This document shows, piece by piece, positions 32,691-41,321 of a stretch of DNA of 64,000 bases; the stretch's first letter is position 1; each line of letters begins with the position of its first letter. Both the position numbers and the translations under genes were made by a program. Source of the stretch: Mycobacterium sp. KBS0706 (GTDB lineage: Bacteria > Pseudomonadota > Alphaproteobacteria > DSM-16000 > Inquilinaceae). Location: positions 62,001 through 126,000 of the forward strand of contig NZ_VCCH02000011.1 in the NCBI RefSeq assembly GCF_005938675.2. The letters run 5' to 3'. The notes beneath the pieces were generated by a model. The model made no database searches. It was not told the DNA's origin and saw nothing but the letters and a program-made list of their open reading frames with translations.

Positions 32691-33149
32691 TCAAGCGGCG
32701 TTCACTGACTCGCTCTGCGACAGCAGGGCGAAGATCGCGTCGGCGGTCTGGCAGCCGCGCAGCTTCTCGCACAGGCTCTCGTCGCGCAGCATGCGGCTGA
32801 TCCGGGCCAGCGCCTTCAGATGGTCCGCCCCCGCCCCTTCCGGCGCCAGAAGCAGGAACACCAAGTCGACCGGCTGCTCGTCGACCGCGTCGAAGTCGAT
32901 CGGCCGCTCCAGCCGGGCGAAGGCGCCGAACACGCCCTGCAGATGCGGCAACTTGCCGTGCGGGATGGCGATGCCGCGGCCGACGCCGGTCGACCCAAGC
33001 CGCTCGCGCTCCAGCAGCACGTCGAAGATGAAGCGCTCGTGCTGGCCGGTCAGTTCGGCGGCACGGCGGGCCAGCTCCTGCAGCGCCTGCTTCTTGCTGG
33101 CAGCCTTCAGATTGGCGAGAATCGCCTCGGGGCGAAGGAAATCGATCAT
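32691..33149 (-). CDS. ptsN: Nitrogen-PTS enzyme IIA
   Basis: A 152-residue EIIA-Ntr protein. The phosphorylated His is His64 in GIAIPHGK. The helix/strand order (LANLKAASKKQALQELARRAAELTG, DVLLERERLGSTGVG) is canonical. It relays phosphoryl groups from PtsP/PtsO to control potassium uptake and other processes. It lies in the usual place after rpoN and hpf. Confidence 0.95.
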   Translation of the reverse strand: MIDFLRPEAILANLKAASKKQALQELARRAAELTGQHERFIFDVLLERERLGSTGVGRGIAIPHGKLPHLQGVFGAFARLERPIDFDAVDEQPVDLVFLLLAPEGAGADHLKALARISRMLRDESLCEKLRGCQTADAIFALLSQSESVNAA

Positions 33150-33170
33150 GACAAATCGGATGCGCCGCCC

Positions 33171-33755
33171 TCAGGCGGCGGCATCCTCGGTCCCTTTCGG
33201 ATCGACCCAGCCGATGTTCCCGTCGGGGCGGCGGAACACCATGTTGAGCCGGCCATGGGCCTGGTTGCGGAACATGAGCGCCGGCAGGTCGCCGAGGTCG
33301 AGGCGCATCACCGCCTGCAGCACCGTCAGGCTCTCGATCGTGGTCGAGACGTCGGCGATCACGATCGGCTGGTTCGGCTCCTCGCCGTTCAGCAGCTCCT
33401 CGGATTCGGCCTCGAGGATATAGGCCTGCGCCGGCAGGGCCGGCTGGGCCTCGCCGTTGTGGTGGTGGTCGCGCAGCCGGCGCTTGTAACGGCGCAGGCG
33501 CTTGGCCAGCTTGTCGGCCGCAGCATCGAAGGCGTGATACGGGCTCTCGGCCTCCGCATTGCTCTGGAGGAGGATGTTGCGGCCGACATGGACCGACAGG
33601 TCGCTCCGGATCAGATGCGCATTGCGGGAAAAGACGACATTCGCCTCGATCGCGTTGTTGAAGTACTTCGCGGTCGTGCTGGTGAGGGCATCGCTGACAT
33701 GGGTGCGCAAAGCGTCACCGACGTCGATCTGCTTGCCTCGAACGGTCAGTTGCAT
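33171..33755 (-). CDS. hpf: Ribosome hibernation promoting factor, long form
   Basis: A 194-residue protein with the N-terminal RNA-binding domain (MQLTVRGKQIDVGDALRTHV, HVGRNILLQSNAEA) and the C-terminal dimerisation domain (QPIVIADVSTTIESLTVLQAVMRLDL, NMVFRRPDGNIGWVDPKG). The long form makes 100S ribosome dimers in slow growth. It is between rpoN and ptsN, as in most proteobacteria. Confidence 0.93.
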   Translation of the reverse strand: MQLTVRGKQIDVGDALRTHVSDALTSTTAKYFNNAIEANVVFSRNAHLIRSDLSVHVGRNILLQSNAEAESPYHAFDAAADKLAKRLRRYKRRLRDHHHNGEAQPALPAQAYILEAESEELLNGEEPNQPIVIADVSTTIESLTVLQAVMRLDLGDLPALMFRNQAHGRLNMVFRRPDGNIGWVDPKGTEDAAA

Positions 33756-33795
33756 GGCTGTCGCTTCACTGCTGCACGATGGAAAACGGGCGCCC

Positions 33796-33826
33796 AAAAA
33801 AGAACGGGGCGGCCTTGGGGGCCGCC
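33796..33826 (-). terminator. Intrinsic terminator after rpoN
   Basis: On the minus strand GGCGGCC and GGCCGCC form a 7-bp stem (33808-33826 on the plus strand) followed by CCGTTCTTTTTT. It lies between rpoN and hpf, so hpf probably has its own promoter or relies on read-through. Confidence 0.75.
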
Positions 33827-33902
33827 TTCGGGCGGCGACCATAGGGATGGGGCGCCTTCGTGTCAATGAAGGGGGCCCGGTCCCGGGCTGCGGGGGGAGC
33901 GC

Positions 33903-35438
33903 TCATCGGCTCAGACCCTTCTCACGCCGTCGTTGGACGGAGGATGGTATCCGCATGCCCTCACGGTACTTGGCGACGGTCCGCCGTGCAATGTCGATCC
34001 CCTCCCCGCGCAGGATTTCGACGATCCGGTCGTCCGACAGGATGGCGTCCGCCGGCTCGGCGTCGATCATCGCGCGGATGCGGTGGCGGACCGCCTCGGC
34101 CGAGTGCGCGTCGGCGCCGCCCGCCCCTTGGATCGCCTGGGTGAAGAAGTATTTCAGCTCGAACACGCCGCGCGGAGTGGCGATCACCTTGTTGGTGGTC
34201 ACCCGGCTGATCGTGCTCTCGTGCATGTCCACCGTCTCGGCCACGTCCTTCAGCGTCAGCGGCTTCAGGTGCTGCACACCGCGGACAAAGAAGGCGTCCT
34301 GCCGGCGCACGATCTCGGACGCTACCTTGAGGATGGTGTTGGCGCGCTGGTCGAGGGCGCGGACCAGCCAGTTGGCGTCGGCCAGGCAGGTGCCGACATA
34401 GTCGCGGTCGACCTTGCTGCGGGCGCCGCGGCTGATCTCGGCATGATAGCGGCGGTTGATCAGCACGCGCGGCAGAGTGTCGGCGTTCAGCTCGACCACC
34501 CAGCCGACCTCCGGCTCCGCCCGCATCAGGATATCCGGGATCAGGGTCTGGGCGATCTCATGGTCGAAAGCGGCGCCGGGCTTGGGATCGAGGGCGCGGA
34601 TCTCGGCGATCATCTCGGCCAGGTCCTCGGCATCGACGCCGCACAGCCGCATCACCGCGGCCAAGTCGCGCCGAGCCAGGAGGTCGAGATGATCGAGCAG
34701 GGTGCGCATCGCCGGGTCCAGACGGTTGCGCTCGGCCAGCTGGATGCCCAGGCATTCGGCCAGGCTGCGGGCGAAGATGCCGGGCGGGTCCAGCCGCTGG
34801 CAGCGGCGCAGCACCGCCTCGACCCGCTCGGGCGGGCAGCCCAGGCCGGCCGCCACCTCCTCGACCGTGGCGCCGAGATAGCCGGTCTCTTCCAGGAGGT
34901 CGACCAGCCGGGCCGCGATCAGCCGGTCGGCCGGGCCGAGGAATTCGATCGCGATCTGGCTCAGCAGATGGTCGCGCAGGCTCGGCCGCTCCGCCAGCGT
35001 CTCCTCGAGACCGGGCAGGTCGTCGGCGAAATCCGTCCGGCCGCGCCCGGCGCCAGCGAATTGCGCCTCGCCGCCATAATCGTCGTTGCGGTCGGTCGAA
35101 CTGGACCCGGTGAACAGGTTGCTCCAGTCGGTGTCCAGCGGCGCGTCCGCCGACACCATGGCCGGCGGCTCCGGCGCGGTCAGGGCAACGTCCGACGCCA
35201 CCGCCCCCGCTGATCCGGGACCAGGGGGCTCAGTGTCGTTCCGGTCGCCGGTCGCGTCGCCGTCATCGCCGCGCTCGCCCTCCTCCCGTTCCAGGAGCGG
35301 GTTGCGCTCGAGCTCCGTCTCAACGAAGGCGGAGAGCTCGATGTTGGACAGCTGCAGCAGCTTGATCGACTGCTGCAGCTGCGGCGTCATGACCAGCGCC
35401 TGGCTCTGCCGGAGCCCGAGGCGTTGCGAGATGGCCAT
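33903..35438 (-). CDS. rpoN: RNA polymerase sigma-54 factor
   Basis: A 511-residue sigma factor. Region I is glutamine/leucine-rich (QSQALVMTPQLQQSIKLLQLSN) and an acidic, low-complexity region II follows. The core-binding domain and helix-turn-helix (TLKDVAETVDMHESTISRVTTNK) lead to the RpoN box (ARRTVAKYRE) at the C-terminus. It directs transcription from -24/-12 promoters. It follows lptB by 14 bp. Confidence 0.96.
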   Translation of the reverse strand: MAISQRLGLRQSQALVMTPQLQQSIKLLQLSNIELSAFVETELERNPLLEREEGERGDDGDATGDRNDTEPPGPGSAGAVASDVALTAPEPPAMVSADAPLDTDWSNLFTGSSSTDRNDDYGGEAQFAGAGRGRTDFADDLPGLEETLAERPSLRDHLLSQIAIEFLGPADRLIAARLVDLLEETGYLGATVEEVAAGLGCPPERVEAVLRRCQRLDPPGIFARSLAECLGIQLAERNRLDPAMRTLLDHLDLLARRDLAAVMRLCGVDAEDLAEMIAEIRALDPKPGAAFDHEIAQTLIPDILMRAEPEVGWVVELNADTLPRVLINRRYHAEISRGARSKVDRDYVGTCLADANWLVRALDQRANTILKVASEIVRRQDAFFVRGVQHLKPLTLKDVAETVDMHESTISRVTTNKVIATPRGVFELKYFFTQAIQGAGGADAHSAEAVRHRIRAMIDAEPADAILSDDRIVEILRGEGIDIARRTVAKYREGMRIPSSVQRRREKGLSR

Positions 35439-35452
35439 GGTTGCCCGGTGGT

Positions 35453-36238
35453 CTACAGGCTGAAGCGTTCGCCCAGATACACGCGCCGCACCTCCTCATT
35501 GCCGACGATGTCGGATGGTTCGCCTTCCATCAGAACACGGCCGTCGTGGAGGATATAGGCCCGATCGACGATATCGAGGGTTTCGCGCACATTGTGGTCG
35601 GTGATCAGGACGCCGATGCCCCGGTCGCGCAGATGCGCCACCAGGTCGCGGATGTCGCCGACCGCGATCGGGTCGATGCCGGCCAGCGGCTCGTCCAGCA
35701 GCATGAAATGCGGATGGCTGGCCAGCGCCCGGGCGATCTCGACGCGCCGGCGCTCGCCGCCCGACAGCGCCAGCGCCGGGGTGCGGCGCAGATGGCTGAT
35801 CGAGAACTCGGCCAGCAGGTCTTCGAGCACCGCCTCGCGGGTCGAGCGGTCGGGCTCGGAGATCTCCAGCACGGCGCGGATGTTCTGCTCGACCGTCAGG
35901 CCGCGGAAGATCGACGCCTCCTGCGGCAGATAGCCGATGCCGAGCCGGGCGCGGCGGTACATCGGCAGGTCGGTCAGCTCCTGCCCGTCCAGGAGGATCG
36001 TGCCGTAATCCGGCTGGATCAGGCCGGTGATCATGTAGAAGCAGGTGGTCTTGCCGGCGCCGTTCGGGCCCAGCAGCCCGACCGCCTCGCCGCGCTGCAC
36101 CTGCAGGCTGACGCCGCGCAGCACCGGGCGCTTCTTGTACTGCTTGCCGAGATTGCGGGCGACGAGTCCGTCATTCCTGGCGACGAGGCGCGGCGCGCCC
36201 GTGGTCTCGGGCGGAGCTTGGTTGATCGGCTTGGTCAT
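35453..36238 (-). CDS. lptB: LPS export ABC transporter ATPase LptB
   Basis: A 261-residue cytoplasmic ATPase of the LptB2FG machine that extracts lipopolysaccharide. It has Walker [10 protein letters not shown], signature [15 protein letters not shown], Walker [14 protein letters not shown] and a [11 protein letters not shown] switch. The N-terminus has an extra segment of about 25 residues before [15 protein letters not shown]. It lies in the lptC-lptA-lptB-rpoN order. Confidence 0.95.
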   Translation of the reverse strand: MTKPINQAPPETTGAPRLVARNDGLVARNLGKQYKKRPVLRGVSLQVQRGEAVGLLGPNGAGKTTCFYMITGLIQPDYGTILLDGQELTDLPMYRRARLGIGYLPQEASIFRGLTVEQNIRAVLEISEPDRSTREAVLEDLLAEFSISHLRRTPALALSGGERRRVEIARALASHPHFMLLDEPLAGIDPIAVGDIRDLVAHLRDRGIGVLITDHNVRETLDIVDRAYILHDGRVLMEGEPSDIVGNEEVRRVYLGERFSL

Positions 36239-36248
36239 CGCCCGCCCC

Positions 36249-37115
36249 TTACGGCTTCGGCGCCGGCTGGGCCGGTGCGGCGGGCTGCCCGGGCAGGCCC
36301 GGCTGGCCCTGGTTCTTCTCGTCCGGCACCAGCAGGGCCCGGGCGCGGCCGCCCTGGCCCGGCCGGGTCAGCAGCTTGCTGACGCCGCTGGCCATGTCGA
36401 CCTCGGCATAGTCGCCGTTCAGCTGGTTGCCGCCGCGGGTCATGCGGACATCGTCGGTGATGGTCGCGAACTGACTCTTGACGTCGTAGCGGCCGGTCCG
36501 GCCGGTGACCACGTCGGTCGGCGTGGTCAGCTTGACGTTGCCGTCGGCGTCGACCACCGACAGCTCCTTCTCGCCCTTCTCGTTCGGGGCGAAATGGCCG
36601 GTCAGCGTGTCGGCACGCACTGATTTCTGCTCCTTGGCGCGGGTCGCCGTGGCGTTGCCGCGGGCGATCGCCACATCCTCGGCCTGGCGGTACACCATGC
36701 TGTCGGTGGCGGTGATCACGTCGTCCTTGCTGACGAATTTCAGATTGCCGCCGGTCAGGGTGAAGGTCTGGGCGTCGAGCTCGTAGACGCCCTTGCCGCC
36801 GGTAGCGCTGGTGTCCTCGCCGCGGGTGATCAGCACGTTGCCTTCGGCCGTGGCCCGGAAGATCTCAGTGCTCTTGTCCGGCAGCTCGCGGTAATAGGCG
36901 GTCAGCACATCGGCCTTCACCGTCAGCTCGCCGCGCTTGTACACGGCGTTGCCGCGGGCGATGTAGGTCTTCTCGTTCTGGTGCCACTCCAGCGCGTCGT
37001 CGGCTTGGATCTCGGACGGCTCGCCCTTGCCGCCGCCGAGCTGCAGCTGCTGTTGCGCCAGGGCCGGCATGGCCACGGCACTGAGCAGGACTGCGAGGAT
37101 CAGCGGACGGATCAT
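36249..37115 (-). CDS. lptA: LPS transport periplasmic protein LptA (OstA-like)
   Basis: A 288-residue periplasmic beta-jellyroll bridge protein with a signal peptide (cleavage after PALAQ). Repeated strands ([52 protein letters not shown]) mark the OstA domain. It is longer than E. coli LptA (185 aa), with extra strands and a Pro/Ala/Gln tail ([19 protein letters not shown]). Its ATG overlaps the lptC stop. Confidence 0.93.
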   Translation of the reverse strand: MIRPLILAVLLSAVAMPALAQQQLQLGGGKGEPSEIQADDALEWHQNEKTYIARGNAVYKRGELTVKADVLTAYYRELPDKSTEIFRATAEGNVLITRGEDTSATGGKGVYELDAQTFTLTGGNLKFVSKDDVITATDSMVYRQAEDVAIARGNATATRAKEQKSVRADTLTGHFAPNEKGEKELSVVDADGNVKLTTPTDVVTGRTGRYDVKSQFATITDDVRMTRGGNQLNGDYAEVDMASGVSKLLTRPGQGGRARALLVPDEKNQGQPGLPGQPAAPAQPAPKP

Positions 37116-37819
37116 TGCGGCGTTCCTTCGAAAGCCTTGTCGGCGCCGGGCTTGAGAAACAGCTTGGTCGGGCCGGTGAAGATAATGACGTCGCCCTGCT
37201 GCTCGACCTTGAAGCCCCCGGCCGACAGCGTACCGAAAGGCCCCTCCGCCGTCACGGGCGTGCTGCTGCGCGCGCCCTTGTCGGCCAGGCTGATATCCGC
37301 GGCGTCGGTGACCATGGTAGTGCCGTCGCTGCGGCGCAGGGTGACATTGCCGCTGAGATGCACCGATTTGCTGCTGCGGTCCAGCTTGCCGGACTGGGCA
37401 TCGAGATTCAGCACCAGGCCGCTGGGCAGCTTCATCTCCCCCTTGGGCCGGTTCAGGTCGAAGATCTGGTCCTGCACCTGCTTCGCCAGCATCGCCCAGA
37501 CGGTGTAGGGCCGCGCCGCCTCGTCAACACCGCTGTAGCGGGGATTCTGGATCTCGCCCGCGACCGCGGCCGGACGCTCGGTGGGGTTGGAGATGTCGAC
37601 CTGGGTGTGGTGCAGCTCCGGCCACGCCACGACCAGGGCGACGATCACCAGGCCGGCGGCCGGCAGCGCGTATTTCAGCAGGCCGACCATGCGGCTGTAG
37701 GACCGGCTGAGGCTACCGCCGCGGCCGGACGCGACCAAGCGCGCGCGCCGGCCCGCGGCGCTCGCACTGCGCTGCGCTCTGTCCGGGCCCGGCGTCTGCG
37801 GCGCGGCCACCGGGCTCAA
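37112..37819 (-). CDS. lptC: LPS export membrane protein LptC
   Basis: A 235-residue bitopic membrane protein. A basic cytoplasmic start is followed by one helix (LLKYALPAAGLVIVALVVAW) and a periplasmic domain of beta strands (ENP-type repeats such as NPRYSGVDEAARPYTVWAMLAKQV). It links LptB2FG to LptA. The GC-rich 50-residue N-terminal extension is unusually long. It overlaps kdsD by ATGA and lptA by ATGA. Confidence 0.9.
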   Translation of the reverse strand: MSPVAAPQTPGPDRAQRSASAAGRRARLVASGRGGSLSRSYSRMVGLLKYALPAAGLVIVALVVAWPELHHTQVDISNPTERPAAVAGEIQNPRYSGVDEAARPYTVWAMLAKQVQDQIFDLNRPKGEMKLPSGLVLNLDAQSGKLDRSSKSVHLSGNVTLRRSDGTTMVTDAADISLADKGARSSTPVTAEGPFGTLSAGGFKVEQQGDVIIFTGPTKLFLKPGADKAFEGTPQ

Positions 37820-38775
37820 CTCAGCCCTGCCCGCAGGCAGTCATGCACCCTGAGGATGCCCACCGGCCGGCCCTCCAATGTGACGAAGAGGTTGGTCACC
37901 TTATAGCGGTTCATCAGCCCGAGCGCCTCCGCCGCCAGCGCCGTCGGGCGGATGGTGCGCGGCCCCGGGGTCATCACCTGTCCGGCGGCCTGGCCCAGCA
38001 GGCAGGCACTCATGTGCCGTCGCAGGTCGCCGTCGGTGATCACGCCGACCAGCCGACGGTCGGCATCGATCACGCCGACGCAGCCGAAGCCGACCCGGCT
38101 CATCTCGATGATCGCCTCGTCCATCCGCATCTGCGGGTTCACCAGCGGCAGCTCGGCCTCGGCATGCATCAGGTCCTGCACGCGGATCAGCTTGGTGCCG
38201 AGCGAGCCGCCGGGGTGGAACACCCGGAAATCGTCGGAGGAGAAGCCGCGGCGATGCATCAGCGCCACCGCCAGGGCGTCGCCCAGCGCCATCATCATGG
38301 TGGTCGAGGTGGTCGGCGCCAGCCCGGTCGGGCAGGCCTCCTCCGCCGCCGGCAGCAGCAGCACCGTGTCGCACTGGTCCGCGAGATTCGACGGCGACCG
38401 GCTGGTCATGCCGATCAGCGGGATGGCGAAGCGGCGGGTATAGGCGATCACATCCGCCAGCTCGGCGGTGTTGCCGGAGTTGGACAGCGCCAGCACCACG
38501 TCCTGGTGGTGGATCATGCCGAGATCGCCATGGCTGGCCTCGGCCGGATGGACGAACAACGCGGCGGTGCCGGTCGACGCCAGGGTCGCCGCGATCTTGC
38601 GCGCCACGTGGCCGCTCTTGCCGATGCCGCTGACCACGACCCGGCCCGCGGCGCCGAGGATCGTGTCGATGGCGCGGTCGAAGCTGGCGTCGAGCGATTC
38701 GGCGAGCCGATCGAGCGCGTCGCGCTCCACCAGCAGCGCCTTGCGGCCGGCCTCGATCCCTGCGGTTGCCACCAT
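37816..38775 (-). CDS. kdsD: Arabinose-5-phosphate isomerase (KdsD/KpsF)
   Basis: A 319-residue enzyme that makes D-arabinose 5-phosphate for KDO synthesis. It has an N-terminal SIS domain (VVVSGIGKSGHVARKIAATLASTGT, VLALSNSGNTAELADVI, ACPTGLAPTTSTTMMMALGDALAVALM). Two CBS domains follow (RVQDLMHAEAELPLV and GQVMTPGPRTIRPTALAAEAL). The ATG at 38775 has GGAGAAGG upstream. It heads the lpt operon. Confidence 0.93.
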   Translation of the reverse strand: MVATAGIEAGRKALLVERDALDRLAESLDASFDRAIDTILGAAGRVVVSGIGKSGHVARKIAATLASTGTAALFVHPAEASHGDLGMIHHQDVVLALSNSGNTAELADVIAYTRRFAIPLIGMTSRSPSNLADQCDTVLLLPAAEEACPTGLAPTTSTTMMMALGDALAVALMHRRGFSSDDFRVFHPGGSLGTKLIRVQDLMHAEAELPLVNPQMRMDEAIIEMSRVGFGCVGVIDADRRLVGVITDGDLRRHMSACLLGQAAGQVMTPGPRTIRPTALAAEALGLMNRYKVTNLFVTLEGRPVGILRVHDCLRAGLS

Positions 38776-38910
38776 GCCTTCTCCCAAATGGTCCACGCGG
38801 CGGCTGCTATAGCCGGTCCGGCGGGCGCGAACCACGATCGATACCGGATCGGCGCCAGAGGTTCCTGCCCGTACCGCCACAAGACGGCACGAATGTGACC
38901 CCATATCGGA

Positions 38911-39525
38911 CTAGTGGGCGAAGATATCCAGGTCCGACCAGCCGCCGAGGTCGAGCGCGGCCCGCGTCGGCAGGAAGTCGTAGCAGGCCTGCGCCAGCGC
39001 CTCGCGCCCTTCGCGCCGCAGCATCTCGTCGAGCTTCGCTTTCAGCGCGTGCAGATACAGGACGTCGCTGGCGGCGTAGCGCAGTTGCTCGGGCGTCAAT
39101 TGGTCGCTGCCCCAATCCGAGCTCTGCTGCTGCTTCGACAGCTCGACGCCGAGCAGGTCGCGGCACAGATCCTTCAGCCCGTGCCGGTCGGTGAAGGTGC
39201 GCACCAGCCGCGAGGCGATCTTGGTGCAGTAGACCGGCGCGGTGACGACGCCGAGATAGGCCTGCAGCGCGGCGATGTCGAAGCGGGCGAAGTGGAACAG
39301 CTTCAGCCGCGCCGGGTCGGCCAGCAGCGCCTTCACATTCGGGGCGTCATAGGCGCCCTTGCGGAGCTGGACGAGATGGACGGTGCCGTCGCCGGCGCTG
39401 AGCTGGACCAGGCACAGCCGGTCGCGCACCGGGTTCAGGCCCATGGTCTCGGTGTCGATCGCGATCACGTCGCCGAGATCAAGGCCGTCGGGCAGGTCCC
39501 CGTCATGCAGAATCGGTTCGGACAC
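38911..39525 (-). CDS. RNase D-like 3'-5' exonuclease
   Basis: A 204-residue DEDDy exonuclease. Motif I is VIAIDTETMG, motif II FHFARFDIAAL, and motif III the Tyr/Asp in LRYAASDVLYLH. It lacks the C-terminal HRDC domain of full-length RNase D. Short forms like this are common in alphaproteobacteria and process stable RNA 3' ends. It precedes kdsD on the same strand with a 135-bp gap. Confidence 0.9.
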   Translation of the reverse strand: MSEPILHDGDLPDGLDLGDVIAIDTETMGLNPVRDRLCLVQLSAGDGTVHLVQLRKGAYDAPNVKALLADPARLKLFHFARFDIAALQAYLGVVTAPVYCTKIASRLVRTFTDRHGLKDLCRDLLGVELSKQQQSSDWGSDQLTPEQLRYAASDVLYLHALKAKLDEMLRREGREALAQACYDFLPTRAALDLGGWSDLDIFAH

Positions 39526-39587
39526 CGGTCGCCACCTTCTATCGTCGGCCGCGGCCCTCGGCCTTTCCGAAGCTGGGCGTCGGCCCC

Positions 39588-39620
39588 AAAAAGGAAAGAC
39601 CCGCTTTGAACAAGCGGGTC
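39588..39620 (-). terminator. Intrinsic terminator of the tRNA-Leu gene
   Basis: On the minus strand GACCCGCTT and AAGCGGGTC form a 9-bp stem with a 5-base loop, followed by TTTCCTTTTT. It starts 41 bases after the tRNA 3' end. Confidence 0.88.
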
Positions 39621-39660
39621 ATTACCACTGCATCGCATCGTCGGGCCCATCAAAGAGAGA

Positions 39661-39747
39661 TGGTGCCCAGGAGAAGACTCGAACTTCCACGACCTTTCGG
39701 CCACAGGTACCTGAAACCTGCGCGTCTACCAATTCCGCCACCTGGGC
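39661..39747 (-). tRNA. tRNA-Leu (anticodon CAG)
   Basis: An 87-nt class II tRNA with encoded CCA. The acceptor arms are GCCCAGG and CCTGGGC. The anticodon stem-loop is CAGGT-TTCAGGT-ACCTG with CAG in the centre. A long variable arm (GTGGCCGAAAGGTCGT) and a TTCGAGT T-loop are present. It reads the CUG codon, the dominant Leu codon here. Confidence 0.95.
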
Positions 39748-39763
39748 GATGCGGCGGGCCGTG

Positions 39764-39792
39764 ATGTAGGATGCCGTCCCACCCCCTGTCAA
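39764..39792 (-). promoter_or_regulatory. Sigma-70 promoter of tRNA-Leu
   Basis: Read on the minus strand: TTGACA, a 17-base spacer and CTACAT, with the -10 ending 16 bases before the mature tRNA 5' end. This is the closest sigma-70 consensus match noticed in the window. Confidence 0.8.
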
Positions 39793-39945
39793 CAGGGGAA
39801 TTCGCGCTTTGTGAAACTTTGACGGTTTCCGCGACCGGCCCGCCCGCCGGGCCGCGTCGCATCGCTTGTTCCCCAGCGGCGGCCTCGGTACGGTACGGGC
39901 GGATTCGGCGACCGGGCCGGCACGGACCACCCTTGGAACAGGCGC

Positions 39946-40245
39946 ATGATCGTCATCGACCCTATCTTCCGCATCATCGACATCGCGCTGCAGATGTATG
40001 TCTATGTGGTGATCGCCGCCGCCATCCTGAGCTGGCTGGTCGCCTTCAACGTCGTCAACACGCGCAACCAGGTGGTCTACCAGATCGGCAACGCCCTCTA
40101 TCGGCTGACCGAGCCGGCGCTGCGGCCGATTCGCCGGATCCTGCCGAATCTCGGCGGCATCGACATCTCGCCGGTGGTGCTGCTGCTGCTGATCTATTTC
40201 GTGCAGATGGTGCTGCGGAACATCTACATCGAACTCGTGACCTGA
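39946..40245 (+). CDS. YggT-family membrane protein
   Basis: A 99-residue inner-membrane protein with two hydrophobic helices ([23 protein letters not shown] and a C-terminal [16 protein letters not shown]) and a central [23 protein letters not shown] motif typical of YggT. Homologues are linked to cell division and osmotic responses. It is followed 10 bp later by DUF167, the usual neighbour. Confidence 0.9.
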   Translation: MIVIDPIFRIIDIALQMYVYVVIAAAILSWLVAFNVVNTRNQVVYQIGNALYRLTEPALRPIRRILPNLGGIDISPVVLLLLIYFVQMVLRNIYIELVT

Positions 40246-40255
40246 TCAGGCCGGC

Positions 40256-40588
40256 ATGGCCGGCCCGCTTTTCGTCGCCGGGCCGCGCGGCGTGCGGGTC
40301 ATGATCCGGCTGACGCCAAAAGCCGGGCGCAACGCGGTGACCGGCCGCGCCGTCGACGCCGATGGCGCCCCGCTGCTGAAAGCCGCAGTGACGGCAGTGC
40401 CGGAGCGTGGCGCCGCCAACGACGCGCTGATCGCGCTGCTGGCCAGGACTTGGCGCCTGCCGAAATCGGCGCTCGCCATCATCGGCGGCGCCACCGACCG
40501 CACCAAGCTAATTGAAATTGCCGGGGACGCTGCCCTGGCCGCCCGGCTTGAGGCCTGGGCTGACGCTCTGACGGCGACCGGTAGCTGA
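40256..40588 (+). CDS. DUF167 (YggU) family protein
   Basis: A 110-residue cytoplasmic protein with the VRVMIRLTPKAGRNAVTGR start, the KAAVTAVPERGAANDALIALLA core and ALAIIGGATDRTKLIEIAGD near the end. The function is unknown. Its last 81 bases overlap the convergent lipoprotein gene on the other strand. Confidence 0.9.
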   Translation: MAGPLFVAGPRGVRVMIRLTPKAGRNAVTGRAVDADGAPLLKAAVTAVPERGAANDALIALLARTWRLPKSALAIIGGATDRTKLIEIAGDAALAARLEAWADALTATGS

Positions 40589-41053
40589 TCGGCCGGATGC
40601 GTACTGGGCAGCGACCCGGCAGTGATGCACCGCCCCGTCGTCGAGATTGCCCCGCTCCCCGACCCAGCGGACATTGCAGTTCATCACATCCGGCGCAGCG
40701 GCGAGCGGCGAGGAGAAGATGGTGACGCAGCTGTCGCCGATCTCGCTGCGGCTGAGCCGGCCGGTGCAGACCGTGCCGTCCTCGAACCGCCAATTGCCCT
40801 CCCGCTGCAGGACCGGGCGGCCGTTGCCATCGAACGAACTCAGCGTGTATTTGCCGTTGCGGCGATACTCGAACAGGCGGTCCGGCCCACCCATCACGCC
40901 CTGCACCAGGAACGGCTTGCCCAGCACATAGCGGTCGAATTCCGCCCGGGTCATCCGGACATATTGCGGGTTGGTGTCGAGCGCCGAGGGCGGCGTGCAG
41001 GCGGTGAACCCGAGGACGATCGCCAGACCGGCGAACAACGCGATCAAACGCAT
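40508..41053 (-). CDS. Putative lipoprotein of unknown function
   Basis: A 181-residue protein with a lipoprotein signal (MRLIALFAGLAIVLGFTAC, lipobox LGFTAC). The mature part reads QYVRMTRAEFDRYVLGKPFLVQGV and YTLSSFDGNGRPVLQREGNWRFEDGTVCTGRLSRSEIGDSC, with four cysteines besides the lipidated one. I do not recognise it, though it resembles small secreted calycin-like proteins. The last 27 codons lie over the 3' end of DUF167. The start could be ATG 41065. Confidence 0.65.
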   Translation of the reverse strand: MRLIALFAGLAIVLGFTACTPPSALDTNPQYVRMTRAEFDRYVLGKPFLVQGVMGGPDRLFEYRRNGKYTLSSFDGNGRPVLQREGNWRFEDGTVCTGRLSRSEIGDSCVTIFSSPLAAAPDVMNCNVRWVGERGNLDDGAVHHCRVAAQYASGRSATGRRQSVSPGLKPGGQGSVPGNFN

Positions 41054-41216
41054 CTTGGCCTCCATTCGCGTCCCGCCTCTCCCGAGCGGTGCGGCAATTA
41101 TCTTACGCTGTGTCCCGCTTCGGCAGCAATATTTCATGAATAGTCCAGCATTCATCGGACAATAAATTGACAAGCCCGCCGCGGATCGGGACCATAGGCA
41201 CCAAAGACGCTCATTC

Positions 41217-41260
41217 TGTAATCGATTGCATTGCGCGTTGCCCGGACCGGTTGCTAGGCT
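41217..41260 (+). promoter_or_regulatory. LacI-type operator and promoter of the isomerase/oxidoreductase operon
   Basis: TGTAATCGATTGCA (41217-41230) is a near-perfect palindrome around AATCGATT, the form favoured by LacI-family regulators. TTGCGC (41231-41236) and CTAGGC (41254-41259) follow with a 17-base spacer. No LacI-family gene lies in the window, so the regulator would be encoded elsewhere. Confidence 0.55.
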
Positions 41261-41321
41261 CGCGCATCGAACAAATCATCGCCCAGGGAGGGGGTGCCTG
41301 CTGCGCCCCAGGAGGAGAACC

